A stretch of 21,824 nt of DNA from a virus (IMGVR_UViG_3300030101_002133:1-21824), one strand, 5' to 3'; positions 13,965-21,188 are shown, counted from the stretch's first letter. Notes: a model not told the origin generated them from the letters alone. Numbers and translations: made by a program.

Positions 13965-13981
13965 TTAATTAAGCTAATTAA
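13965..13981. repeat. Perfect short palindrome between fibre-region genes
   Basis: TTAATTA (13965-13971) and TAATTAA (13975-13981) flank AGC in the 46-bp gap between two structural genes. The pairing is all A/T and no T run follows, so the hairpin would be weak. It may be a protein-binding site or chance in AT-rich DNA. Confidence 0.3.
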
Positions 13982-13999
13982 TGTTATGAGAGGTAGGTA

Positions 14000-14620
14000 A
14001 TGACACTTACCTCATCAGGACAAATTAGCATTAGTGATATTAATGGAGAATTTGGTAGGAGTGGTACGACTGCTAATAGTTCATTAGAGGATCTATCTGA
14101 TGGTACTGTTGCAACTATAAATACTGCAAATGATAGTGCAGACAGACCAGATGGATCTGCTCCTCACAATATGACTGAGTTTTATAGTTATAATCATAGT
14201 GCTGCAAGTACATCTTGGAGTAATGTTCCAGCAGACTTTAACTTGCATACATTAGATGGTAGTAATTTTTCAGTAGATTCAGTTGTATCTGGAGCTAAAA
14301 GCATTACATTGTCTGGTGGTAGTGGTACAACAAGTGTTAGTTGCCAACAGCCAAGCAATGGTAATATTGATTTGAAAGTTGCTGTTTCTACAAGTGGGGA
14401 TCCAGGAACAAGTGGTACTGCAAATAGTGGTACTGGTTTTAATAATAATGCACCAAGTATATCTTTTACATCTGGAACTTTATATTTGAGATTTAAGCTA
14501 GTAGAAGTAAAAGCTAATTCTGGAAATTTAAATACTGCAGAGGATAGAACAATAACATTTACCAACAACAGCGTTAGCAATACAGATTTGCAGATTAATT
14601 GTAGATTGTCAGGATTGTAA
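14000..14620 (+). CDS. Virion structural protein, fibre-accessory type, 206 aa
   Basis: The opening MTLTSSGQISISDINGEFGR, then TANSSLEDLSDG and a DRPDGSAPHNMTEFYSY segment, is a pattern I associate with structural proteins of environmental phages, often next to fibres. Residues about 70-206 are Ser/Thr/Gly-rich beta sequence ending in FTNNSVSNTDLQINCRLSGL, which looks like an immunoglobulin-like or carbohydrate-binding beta sandwich. It may decorate the fibre or tail tip. GAGGTAGGT before ATG 14000 is the ribosome binding site. Confidence 0.7.
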   Translation: MTLTSSGQISISDINGEFGRSGTTANSSLEDLSDGTVATINTANDSADRPDGSAPHNMTEFYSYNHSAASTSWSNVPADFNLHTLDGSNFSVDSVVSGAKSITLSGGSGTTSVSCQQPSNGNIDLKVAVSTSGDPGTSGTANSGTGFNNNAPSISFTSGTLYLRFKLVEVKANSGNLNTAEDRTITFTNNSVSNTDLQINCRLSGL

Positions 14621-14621
14621 T

Positions 14622-14894
14622 ATGGCTATTACTTACAGAGGAATAAGATTTCGTGGGTACAATAAACCTAAGCGTACCCCAAAGCATCCAAAGAAGTCAC
14701 ACGCAGTGTTGGCTAAAGTGGGCAACAGAGTAAAATTAATTAGGTTTGGACAACAAGGTGTTAGAGGAGCAGGTAAAAACCCAAGGTCTGCTGCTCAAAA
14801 AGCTAGAAGAAGATCCTTTAAGGCTAGACACGCAAAAAATATTAGAAAAGGGCGCATGAGTGCTGCTTATTGGGCAAACAAGGTAAAATGGTAG
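14622..14894 (+). CDS. Very basic phage protein, 90 aa
   Basis: Lys/Arg/His make up about a third of the residues. The middle KSHAVLAKVGNRVKLIRFGQ is a short beta hairpin. The end, RSFKARHAKNIRKGRMSAAYWANKVKW, matches a recurring phage pattern (SF-ARH then SA-YW-xxKxW). I do not recall a proven function; nucleic-acid binding or packaging inside the virion is likely from charge. It starts one base after the preceding stop, with AGGA upstream, and leads into the membrane/lysis genes. Confidence 0.7.
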   Translation: MAITYRGIRFRGYNKPKRTPKHPKKSHAVLAKVGNRVKLIRFGQQGVRGAGKNPRSAAQKARRRSFKARHAKNIRKGRMSAAYWANKVKW

Positions 14895-14900
14895 GAAAAA

Positions 14901-15197
14901 ATGGAAATAGGTAAAGATAGCAAATTTACATTATCTATAGAAACAGCTATTAGTATTTTAGTTACTGTAGGTATGATTATTGGTATGTGGTATTCATTGC
15001 AAGCTGAAATAGAACTTGCAAAAGAATTGCCAGAGCCAGAGGTTTCACGTATGGAGTACGACTTAAAAGATCAAATGATTCGTGATTCTATATTAAACAC
15101 AGAAGAAAAAGTAGATAAACTTGAAGATAAGGTAGATTCTGTAAAAGATGATACTAGGATGATACAAGAAACTCTACTTGATATGAATAACAAATAA
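14901..15197 (+). CDS. Single-span membrane protein with coiled coil, 98 aa
   Basis: One transmembrane helix (about residues 11-34: LSIETAISILVTVGMIIGMW) is followed by an acidic linker (ELPEPEV) and a coiled coil from about 50 to the end (NTEEKVDKLEDKVDSVKDD). This layout fits a spanin- or holin-like accessory protein, or a membrane anchor. A true holin candidate lies at 16231. Without an outer-membrane partner in view the role stays open. GGAAAAA before ATG 14901. Confidence 0.65.
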   Translation: MEIGKDSKFTLSIETAISILVTVGMIIGMWYSLQAEIELAKELPEPEVSRMEYDLKDQMIRDSILNTEEKVDKLEDKVDSVKDDTRMIQETLLDMNNK

Positions 15198-15209
15198 TGA
15201 GGTTTAAAG

Positions 15210-15593
15210 ATGAATTATTATTATGGTATGGTATGGTTGCTTGGATTATTTGTATGGCAATCGCCCTTATACTCGCAGTCAGTTAATTTAGATAACTTTC
15301 AATCTATACAAGCATTAAATGTACAAAATTGTGCAGTAGTACAAGTAAATGCTTCTTGGAATTACAACAATAGAGTAGAAATAGAAAAACTAGCAGATTT
15401 GTGTTATGTAGCAGAAATAGACTTAAATAATAAGACTGTTGGTGCAGTAATACAAAAAGAGTGGAAGATTAAAGTTGTGCCTACTATAATTATTTTGAAA
15501 GAGGGTAAAGAAGTAATGAGATATGAACCTGGTATTAGTATGAGGTTTGATGAAAGAGAAGTGTTTGATAAAATTAAAAAAGTGATAAAGTAA
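15210..15593 (+). CDS. Secreted thioredoxin-fold protein lacking CxxC, 127 aa
   Basis: Residues 1-22 form a signal peptide (hydrophobic MVWLLGLFVW core, then LYSQS). The rest follows a thioredoxin fold: strand AVVQVNASW (42-50), helix, strand YVAEIDLNN (66-74), KEWKIKVVPTIIILKEGKEV (83-102) with cis-Pro P91, and GISMRFDE before the last helix. The active-site WCxxC position reads WNYNN (50-54), so both redox cysteines are Asn. C41 and C65 remain. A redox role at that site is therefore unlikely; a binding or chaperone role in the periplasm is possible. It lies between a membrane protein and the lysis genes. Confidence 0.75.
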   Translation: MNYYYGMVWLLGLFVWQSPLYSQSVNLDNFQSIQALNVQNCAVVQVNASWNYNNRVEIEKLADLCYVAEIDLNNKTVGAVIQKEWKIKVVPTIIILKEGKEVMRYEPGISMRFDEREVFDKIKKVIK

Positions 15594-15784
15594 TGAGAAA
15601 GAAAAAGAAAAGAAGTAAATCAAGAGTTAATGAAGCCGGAAACTACACTAAACCTACACTTAGAAAAAGATTGTTTTATGCAATCAAAAGAGGATCTAAG
15701 GGAGGAAGACCTGGACAATGGTCTGCTCGTAAAGCACAGATGTTAGCTAGAAGATACAAAGCAGCAGGTGGGGGATATAGGTAA
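15593..15784 (+). CDS. Basic conserved-type phage protein, 63 aa
   Basis: The core reads AGNYTKPTLRKRLFYAIKRG followed by SKGGRPGQWSARKAQMLARR and ends YKAAGGGYR. I recognise this as a recurrent small phage protein pattern (GNYTKP-RKRLF then GGxPGQWSARKAQ-LA), seen beside other basic proteins; the function is not known to me. The start sits in a TAATG overlap with the previous stop, and the stop (TAATG) overlaps the next start. High Lys/Arg content suggests DNA association. Confidence 0.75.
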   Translation: MRKKKKRSKSRVNEAGNYTKPTLRKRLFYAIKRGSKGGRPGQWSARKAQMLARRYKAAGGGYR

Positions 15785-16023
15785 TGGCTTTAAAGAAATC
15801 ACAACGAAGTTTAAAACGATGGACAAAACAAAAATGGAGAACTAAGTCTGGTAAGCCATCTTCTAAGACTGGAGAAAGGTATTTACCGGCAAGACTTATT
15901 AAAGCGATGTCCTCATCACAATATGCTTATGAAACTCGAAAAAAAAGAAAAGCAACAAAATCAGGTAAACAAAGAGCTAAGTATTCTAAGTCTACTAGAA
16001 AAAGGATGCGAAGATATACTTAA
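15784..16023 (+). CDS. Basic protein of the WTKQKWRTKSG type, 79 aa
   Basis: The sequence LKRWTKQKWRTKSGKPSS followed by TGERYLPARLIKAMSSSQYA and a KRKATKSGKQ stretch matches a pattern I recall from phage and large-virus proteins (KW-TKSGKPS-TGERYLP-xAI-AL). No biochemical function is known to me. It is coupled to the previous gene through TAATG and ends in an Arg/Lys-rich tail (STRKRMRRYT). Like its neighbours it is a candidate virion DNA-binding protein. Confidence 0.75.
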   Translation: MALKKSQRSLKRWTKQKWRTKSGKPSSKTGERYLPARLIKAMSSSQYAYETRKKRKATKSGKQRAKYSKSTRKRMRRYT

Positions 16024-16061
16024 ATACTTATATTTATTGAAAAATAATTATAGGAGAAATT

Positions 16062-16244
16062 ATGAAACTTAAAGAACAACAAGATCAATTATCTAAATTA
16101 GTAGAGCAACACAACCAAACAACAGAACAGATTACAATGTTGCAGTCTAGTTTAGGAGATATAAGACTTCAAATATCAAAACAACAAGGTATTATAGAAG
16201 CCTTAGAATCAATCGAAAAAGGAAAAAAGGATGCCAAAACTTAA
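16062..16244 (+). CDS. Coiled-coil miniprotein, 60 aa
   Basis: Almost the whole protein is a predicted coiled coil (EQQDQLSKLVEQHNQTTEQI, then QISKQQGIIEALESIEKG). ATAGGAG before ATG 16062 is a strong ribosome binding site. Its last 14 bp overlap the holin start in another frame, so it probably sets holin translation by coupling. A role as holin modulator is a guess from position. Confidence 0.65.
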   Translation: MKLKEQQDQLSKLVEQHNQTTEQITMLQSSLGDIRLQISKQQGIIEALESIEKGKKDAKT

Positions 16245-16602
16245 TGTAATAGCAGGAATCATTGATAAAGTCGCAGACAATGTTGATAGATTTACACTTG
16301 ATAAAGAAGAAAAAGCACAACTTATTGCAGAAATCAATAAAGCTCAACTTGAAGTTAATAAAGTTGAAGCCGGACATACTAGTTTATTTGTTGCCGGTTG
16401 GCGACCATTTATTGGATGGACTTGTGGAGTAGCATTATGTTATCATTTCGTCTTACAACCATTTTTTACATTTTTATTATACTCATTTGGATACCCAATG
16501 GATCTGCCACAGTTCGATATGAGTACACTAACAACAATATTACTTGGGATGCTCGGTTTGGGGGGTATGCGCAGCTTCGAAAAAGTAAAGAAATCAGTAT
16601 GA
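16231..16602 (+). CDS. Holin, 3-TM (GTA-type) family
   Basis: 123 aa. After a soluble helical part (DKEEKAQLIAEINKAQLEVN) comes AGWRPFIGWTCGVALCYHFV, the signature of the 3TM/GTA-type holins. Hydrophobic segments are at about 57-72, 74-89 and 97-113, then a short basic tail (RSFEKVKKSV). It would form holes in the inner membrane to let the muralytic enzyme out. Overlaps the preceding coiled-coil gene by 14 bp and the enzyme gene by 4 bp (ATGA). Confidence 0.85.
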   Translation: MPKLNVIAGIIDKVADNVDRFTLDKEEKAQLIAEINKAQLEVNKVEAGHTSLFVAGWRPFIGWTCGVALCYHFVLQPFFTFLLYSFGYPMDLPQFDMSTLTTILLGMLGLGGMRSFEKVKKSV

Positions 16603-17087
16603 GGCAACGACTAAAACAAATGAAAGAACTCGTTGATGATGTTCTTAAAAAATGTGGATTATATTCCGAAGAAGCAGCAGAACTAGTATTCTTGACTGGT
16701 CTTGTAGAATCTAAATACAAATATATAAAGCAAGTAGGTGGTCCTGCTAGAGGATTCTTTCAAGTAGAGCCTTTTACTGCTTGGGATATTTGTGTGAATT
16801 ATCTAGCATATAGAAGAACAGAAGCGATGCACTATGCTAAAAAACTAAATTTAGAAGAAGATTTGTTAATTTATCCTACTGAAGAACTTATGGAAGAATT
16901 ACTTGAAGAGAATATTGCTCTAGGTATTTTACTTTGTAGATTAAAATATTATAGAGTTCCACACCCACTGCCAAAAGATACAGATGGGATGGCAGCTTAC
17001 TGGAAACAGTTTTATAATGCCGGTGGTAAAGGTACAGTAAAACACTTTTTAGAAACAGTAGATGTCGCCCAAAAGGGTAATTTATAG
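16599..17087 (+). CDS. Lysozyme-like muralytic enzyme (endolysin), 162 aa
   Basis: The frame is open further upstream (from 16398), but that part is the holin gene read in another frame; ATG 16599, overlapping the holin stop as ATGA, is the likely start. The sequence FLTGLVESKYKYIKQVGGPA-RGFFQVEP places the catalytic-type Glu at E37, and G-PARG-FQ-EP (48-58) matches the lysozyme/transglycosylase-like fold of many marine phage lysins. A later YWKQFYNAGGKGT element fits the active-site lobe. It would cut peptidoglycan. No signal peptide, so export depends on the holin. Confidence 0.8.
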   Translation: MRQRLKQMKELVDDVLKKCGLYSEEAAELVFLTGLVESKYKYIKQVGGPARGFFQVEPFTAWDICVNYLAYRRTEAMHYAKKLNLEEDLLIYPTEELMEELLEENIALGILLCRLKYYRVPHPLPKDTDGMAAYWKQFYNAGGKGTVKHFLETVDVAQKGNL

Positions 17088-17088
17088 T

Positions 17089-17292
17089 ATGTTAAAAGAA
17101 AACAATCGAAACATTAAAGACCTTAAAGAGCAAAAAGAAAAGTTAATTCAACTAGATATGCTTGAAAAAGATAATGCTTTAGAGTTTTCTTTTGTTTTAT
17201 TTGACATGCTTAACACAATAGATAAACTAAAAATTTTTAAAAGAGAAGATGAACAAATTATTTGTACAGATGAAGAAGCAGGTTTAGCATGA
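17089..17292 (+). CDS. Helical small protein, 67 aa
   Basis: The start ATG 17089 follows the lysin stop by one base; an upstream in-frame start would lie inside the lysin gene. The protein is mostly coiled coil (NNRNIKDLKEQKEKLIQLDM), with a hydrophobic FSFVLFDMLNTI segment and an acidic end. No family was recognised. It overlaps the connector gene by 4 bp (ATGA). An adaptor role in head-tail joining or in lysis timing cannot be told apart. Confidence 0.6.
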   Translation: MLKENNRNIKDLKEQKEKLIQLDMLEKDNALEFSFVLFDMLNTIDKLKIFKREDEQIICTDEEAGLA

Positions 17293-18251
17293 GTAGATAC
17301 GAGGCATTTTGTAATACAAACACAGACTTAGCAATGATCTTACCAGACATTGATAATTTTGATAGAAAAAGATTAATACAAAATTTTGTGGTGCATAGTG
17401 GAAGTGTTTATGTAAGTCATGATTCTGGATATGTTTCTCAGTTGTATATAGATGGCTTAGAGGGTACATCTGTGGGTTCTGTAGGAGCAGTAGATGCAAA
17501 TAATAAATTTTATTACGATAGTGATGCAGATGCTCTTTATTTGCAAAACTCTAGCTCTCCTAACGACTTAGTAATTGAGGCATCAGAAGATTGGGAAACA
17601 ATTAAGTCAAGGGTAGTAAAAGAGAAAGCAGACTTTATTCGTTCTTATTTAAACAGACCTATTTATAAAATTAAAAACTCTACATTACAAGGTGCTAATG
17701 CTAGAGAGTACGATTATGTTATTATTTATTGTAATGCTGCTTTAGCAGTAGCAGAACTTGTTAGAACCTTAGATGTTGAAAAAGCAAACGAGATCGAGTT
17801 CAGAATTATGAACGATGATAAAGATGGTTTGCTTGACAGAATAAAAAGAGGAGAGTTTCAATTATTTAATGAGAGTTCTGAAAGATTTCAAAATGGAGTT
17901 ATTCATTTTATTACCTATAATGGGAGTTCTACCGGATCCATTATGGATACAAAAGGGCATCCAAACGTTTCTTGGGATGATGTAAGACTAGTTATTACAA
18001 CTGGTGGCACATTATCTCCAGGAACTGCTTCTACTATTAAATATTCAGTTTATACAAAAGATGATACTGGTTTAAGAAGAAACTTAACTTTAGAAAACGA
18101 AACACTTACTGGGGCGTATGATCCTTTAGCTTATGGTGTATATTTTAGAGCATCAGAGGGGGTATACACCACCAACGATGAGTTTTCTATTATTATGTCT
18201 GGTATGGCAGAAGATGTTGCTAGTGTCAAATCTCGCCAGGCATTTCGATGA
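17289..18251 (+). CDS. Head-tail connector-like protein, 320 aa
   Basis: Residues about 105-195 form an alpha-helical bundle (KSRVVKEKADFIRSYLNRPI, then IYCNAALAVAELVRTLD and KDGLLDRIKRGEFQLF) resembling HK97 gp6/SPP1 gp15 head-tail adaptors. A beta-rich N-terminal part (1-100) and a C-terminal beta domain (200-320, with HPNVSWDDVRLVITTGGTL) extend it well beyond the usual 100-110 residues. The position just before the tail terminator-like genes supports a connector role. The assignment rests on this order and the helical pattern, so I am only moderately sure. Confidence 0.65.
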   Translation: MSRYEAFCNTNTDLAMILPDIDNFDRKRLIQNFVVHSGSVYVSHDSGYVSQLYIDGLEGTSVGSVGAVDANNKFYYDSDADALYLQNSSSPNDLVIEASEDWETIKSRVVKEKADFIRSYLNRPIYKIKNSTLQGANAREYDYVIIYCNAALAVAELVRTLDVEKANEIEFRIMNDDKDGLLDRIKRGEFQLFNESSERFQNGVIHFITYNGSSTGSIMDTKGHPNVSWDDVRLVITTGGTLSPGTASTIKYSVYTKDDTGLRRNLTLENETLTGAYDPLAYGVYFRASEGVYTTNDEFSIIMSGMAEDVASVKSRQAFR

Positions 18252-18712
18252 CAATTACATTTACCAATATATATAAAGAGAATATATTGGATGGTCTAAA
18301 GAAAATTATTTCTACAGAGTTCAATAAGATGCCTATTTATAATGATGTTCCATTTATGAATAGGGGGGGTAGTATGTTTCTTAATATTATCATAAGTGAT
18401 GATAATGAAGAAGAATCGTTCACACAAGGAAAATTAAGGAAGATTGATGTCAGTATAAGGCTTTATATGGCTTTAAATGGGCTACAAGAGCATAATAAAA
18501 ATAAATCGATACTTAATAGGTATGCAGAAAGAATAAGGGCGTTAATCGAGCAAAATTCAAATTATACATCATCTGGTACAAAACGATGGATTAATGGCTC
18601 TGTGAGCAGTATTGAGTATGATCCAGATGTTGAAGCAACAGAAGAACCTTATTTGGTTTGTGATCTTTTGTGTGAGTTTATGACATTTCAAACATTTATA
18701 GTGGAAGAATAA
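18248..18712 (+). CDS. Tail terminator/neck-like protein A, 154 aa
   Basis: A helix (ENILDGLKKIISTEFNKMP), a beta strand pair (SMFLNIIIS; IDVSIRLYMAL), then a helix (RYAERIRALIEQN) and terminal strands (WINGSVSSIEYD; LVCDLLCEFMTFQ) match the alpha/beta layout of tail terminator proteins such as gpU/SPP1 gp17. These cap the tail tube and dock it to the head. It is followed by a paralogue. A seven-G run (18363-18369) encodes RGGS and is in frame. Overlaps both neighbours by 1-4 bp. Confidence 0.6.
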   Translation: MTITFTNIYKENILDGLKKIISTEFNKMPIYNDVPFMNRGGSMFLNIIISDDNEEESFTQGKLRKIDVSIRLYMALNGLQEHNKNKSILNRYAERIRALIEQNSNYTSSGTKRWINGSVSSIEYDPDVEATEEPYLVCDLLCEFMTFQTFIVEE

Positions 18713-19230
18713 TGGCATTTAGAAAAAGATACACCTTAGACATAACCAACAGTATTCAAGATATTATTAGAAGTGAGTTTCCTGGAATACCAGTATATCA
18801 AGGTAATGACACTAGTTCTAAGTCAATGTACTTTAAAATTAATAAGACTACTGACGATTTAATTGATTTAAGAAGAACATCCTCTGACAGAGAGTATAAT
18901 TTAAACTTGCAATTCTATATTAAAAACTTTTATCCAAGAAAAAGAAGTAAAGGTTTGGATATAGGTATGAGAAACGCAGAGAGATTAAGACAATTATTAT
19001 TTAGTTATAAAAATCAATTAGTAGCATCCAAAAAGTTTTTTACCTCTGATAATTTAAGATTTTTGTTGTCTAATGGAGATGGCTATAATGCAAGAAAAAC
19101 ACAAGATGATTTATATAACTATCACGATTTAAATGTAAATAATGTTAGTATTAATGTAGGAGAAGATAATAATTACTATATTTTTAACTTTAGTATAGAT
19201 GCAAATATAGAAAAATCGGTAACCTCGTAA
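18712..19230 (+). CDS. Tail terminator/neck-like protein B, 172 aa
   Basis: It follows the same order as protein A: helix (ITNSIQDIIRSEFPGIPVYQ), strands (MYFKINKT; REYNLNLQFYIKNF), helix (MRNAERLRQLLFSYK) and a final strand (NNYYIFNFSIDANI). The NAERLRQLL/YAERIRALI and EFPGIPVY/EFNKMPIY pairs suggest it is a paralogue of protein A. One of the two may cap the tail and the other may act at the connector or tail-completion step; sequence alone cannot say which. Confidence 0.6.
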   Translation: MAFRKRYTLDITNSIQDIIRSEFPGIPVYQGNDTSSKSMYFKINKTTDDLIDLRRTSSDREYNLNLQFYIKNFYPRKRSKGLDIGMRNAERLRQLLFSYKNQLVASKKFFTSDNLRFLLSNGDGYNARKTQDDLYNYHDLNVNNVSINVGEDNNYYIFNFSIDANIEKSVTS

Positions 19231-19252
19231 ACCTTTTAAGGAGTATATAGAT

Positions 19253-19423
19253 ATGAAAATAAAATTAAAAAAAGGATTGTTAGTACCAAGAGAAAATAGT
19301 TTTTCTGGTTTATCTAAAAAAGACTGGAATAAAATGAACTCTGGTAAGTCCATTGAATTAGAAGTTCTTCCAAAGGCATTAAAGCCTTATGTAGAAGATG
19401 TTAAAAGTGTAAAGGAGAAATAA
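19253..19423 (+). CDS. Small protein between terminator-like and tube genes, 56 aa
   Basis: ATG 19253 has AAGGAGT upstream (about 9 nt) and opens MKIKLKKGLLVPRENSFSGL, ending VKSVKEK. A GLLVPRE-type start, a short helix (SKKDWNKMNSGK) and a strand (SIELEVLP) can be seen. The pattern recalls small phage head-tail region proteins with a conserved basic N-terminus. No function assigned. Its 3' end supplies the AAAGGAG Shine-Dalgarno of the tube gene, one base apart. Confidence 0.65.
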   Translation: MKIKLKKGLLVPRENSFSGLSKKDWNKMNSGKSIELEVLPKALKPYVEDVKSVKEK

Positions 19424-19424
19424 A

Positions 19425-20456
19425 ATGGCAATTAACGCATCAGCTTTTTCGCCAAAAGAATTTGAGTTAGGTCTTCAAATAGAGGGTACTAACTGTGGAA
19501 CAAAATCAGTAAATGCACTAATAGGAGTAAATGTTGATTCTATTAGTTTTCCATCTTTAAACCCAGTACAAGTTTTTGATGTAAGAAATCATGCTGGAAG
19601 AGTAGCACAAGATGTTGATGTGTTCTTATCAAAAAAACAAACAGTAAAAGAAATAAGTTTTTCAGGTGTATTAGATACACAAGTAGCACCATTATTTATA
19701 GATGGTGTTTTAGGATCAGAAGCATCAGAAGATGGATCTACTACTAATTTATTTAGAATTGCAGATACTTATACTCCAGGAGATATTTTATATGGGACTA
19801 CCGGTGTAGACAGATCAAGAACCTACACAGTAGCAATTATTTCTCCAGTATCTGGAAAATCTATTGTTATGTCTGGTTGTGTATTTACTAATATGACTTT
19901 CTCTGCAGATATGGGAGAAGAGTCTGGTAGAGTTAAATTCGAAGCTACACTACAAACTGGTAAAGCAGTAGAATTTGATCAAACTGCAGCAATAACGACT
20001 GATTATACTGCAAATTATTATTCATTAGGAGATGCAACTGTAAGAACTGTAGCTGCAGCGACAGATAATTTATTACAATCTTTTTCATTAAGTATTGAAA
20101 ATCCTGCAAACTTTCATGGGTTTTCTGGAGATAACTTTGAAGTAGTTTCAAGAGCAATACCAGAGATTAGTGTAAGTGCAGATTTTACAATGAAATACGA
20201 TGCTAACTCATTAGAACTAGATGCTAACTTTGGTGGTGGGCAGTCTGCTACTGGTGGTATTACTACCATTTCAGATGATGCAGACATTTCTTCTGCTACT
20301 GCAGGAAAGTTTAGTTTTGAATTGCCAAGCAGTTTATTAACTAACTTTGCTTTAAATGAGGGTGCTGCACAGTTGGTAGATGTATCTGTAAAAGGTGTTG
20401 CAGATCCTAGTGCTTCTGGTGCAGATAATAAATCAATGTTAAACATTAGAATTTAA
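19425..20456 (+). CDS. Major tail tube protein
   Basis: 343 aa starting MAINASAFSPKEFELGLQIE, beta-rich throughout with strand patterns such as FPSLNPVQVFDVR, QTVKEISFSGVLDT and FEATLQT, and tail-protein-like segments NLFRIADTYTPGDI and GCVFTNMTFSADMGEESGR. This fits a siphovirus tube subunit, stacked in hexameric rings. The C-terminal part (about 225-343) is a second beta domain, longer than minimal tube proteins (gpV-type about 250 aa). It lies directly before the frameshifted chaperone pair and tape measure, the standard order. Confidence 0.85.
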   Translation: MAINASAFSPKEFELGLQIEGTNCGTKSVNALIGVNVDSISFPSLNPVQVFDVRNHAGRVAQDVDVFLSKKQTVKEISFSGVLDTQVAPLFIDGVLGSEASEDGSTTNLFRIADTYTPGDILYGTTGVDRSRTYTVAIISPVSGKSIVMSGCVFTNMTFSADMGEESGRVKFEATLQTGKAVEFDQTAAITTDYTANYYSLGDATVRTVAAATDNLLQSFSLSIENPANFHGFSGDNFEVVSRAIPEISVSADFTMKYDANSLELDANFGGGQSATGGITTISDDADISSATAGKFSFELPSSLLTNFALNEGAAQLVDVSVKGVADPSASGADNKSMLNIRI

Positions 20457-20490
20457 TTGTATTTTTTAAGTTCTTTGTTTATTATTTAGC

Positions 20491-20775
20491 ATGGAAAAAA
20501 TCAAAACAAAACATGGCGAATTTGACTTAAAGCCATTATCATTTAAAGATCGTAGAACTCTTCATAGGATGGAAATTGATGCTGCCAATATAGATGGCGA
20601 TAAAATGGATTTCGGTAAGTATGTAGAAATGATTGATTGGATTATTATGAAAACAATCGTTAATGCAGAAATTACATTAAAAGACTATGATGACAATGAA
20701 ATAGATGAAATTGGTGCAGAGATTTACACACAAATCAAAAACACTAATAAAAAAAAGACCAAAAAGTCAGAATAA
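20491..20775 (+). CDS. Tail assembly chaperone, short form (gpG-like), 94 aa
   Basis: The protein MEKIKTKHGEFDLKPLSFKD followed by DRRTLHRMEIDAANI and EMIDWIIMKTIVNAEI has the layout of siphovirus tail chaperones that bind the tape measure protein. It ends NTNKKKTKKSE at TAA 20773-20775. Immediately before the end is the heptamer A AAA AAG (20751-20757), where a -1 shift continues into the next frame. No Shine-Dalgarno is visible; the 34 bases before ATG 20491 are U-rich, so initiation may be weak or S1-dependent. Confidence 0.85.
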   Translation: MEKIKTKHGEFDLKPLSFKDRRTLHRMEIDAANIDGDKMDFGKYVEMIDWIIMKTIVNAEITLKDYDDNEIDEIGAEIYTQIKNTNKKKTKKSE

Positions 20776-21188
20776 TTACTTGGTTTAACTTTTTTGGTTA
20801 TCCCGAATCTACTTTCCCTATACTTTCTGATAAAACCGATTGCTACTATGCACACTCCCCTACTCTAGGAAAAAGAACTCTTTATACTGAAAAAGAGATA
20901 TGGAGAGAAGTAGACAGAATATGTGATATGGATCCCACTGGTAAGTTTACTCCTGGAAATAACTTATATGTATATTTGCCCCATTTTTGCAATCCACAAT
21001 ATTTTTATGATTATGATTTAGTTTCATATTTAGAAGAGTTTTATTTTATAAAATCTTTTAATATCCCTCTAACACAAGACTTACAGAACGAAGATTATGA
21101 TCGTTTAGTCATCTTTCGCACTATAGATAGAGAGCAAACACAATGCGAAATATATAAATCGAAAAAAGACAATGGCAAAAGTAGCTGA
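20491..21188 (+). CDS. Tail assembly chaperone, long form by -1 frameshift (gpGT-like)
   Basis: Sliding back by one base at A AAA AAG (20751-20757) joins the first 89 residues of the short form to a frame open from 20751 to 21188. The joined protein has about 232 aa and continues DQKVRIITWFNFFGYPE, then CYYAHSPTL, LYTEKEIWREVDRICDMDP, and a C-terminal IDREQTQCEIYKS part. The second frame has no good independent start at its beginning (first ATG 20928, without Shine-Dalgarno). A stop (20748-20750) lies in the shifted frame just upstream of the heptamer, which fits a shift at this point. The T-like part is thought to recruit tube protein. Overlaps the tape measure start by 17 bp. Confidence 0.85.
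20751..20757 (+). promoter_or_regulatory. -1 ribosomal frameshift site A AAA AAG
   Basis: Codons AAA (20752-20754) and AAG (20755-20757) in the short-form frame are preceded by A, giving the slippery heptamer used by E. coli dnaX. It is embedded in eight A followed by G. No strong downstream stem-loop or upstream stimulatory Shine-Dalgarno was found by eye. Confidence 0.85.

Noticed and set aside
13995-14030. CCTGATGAGG with a GGTAA/TTACC hairpin on the minus strand, hammerhead-like
   Set aside because: No GAAA follows the would-be stem II and no stem III or cleavage site can be built; it is inside a coding start.
16398-16598. N-terminal extension of the lysin frame with a hydrophobic segment, which could be a signal-anchor
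   Set aside because: This part is the holin gene read in another frame; ATG 16599 in an ATGA overlap fits operon style and the family start better.
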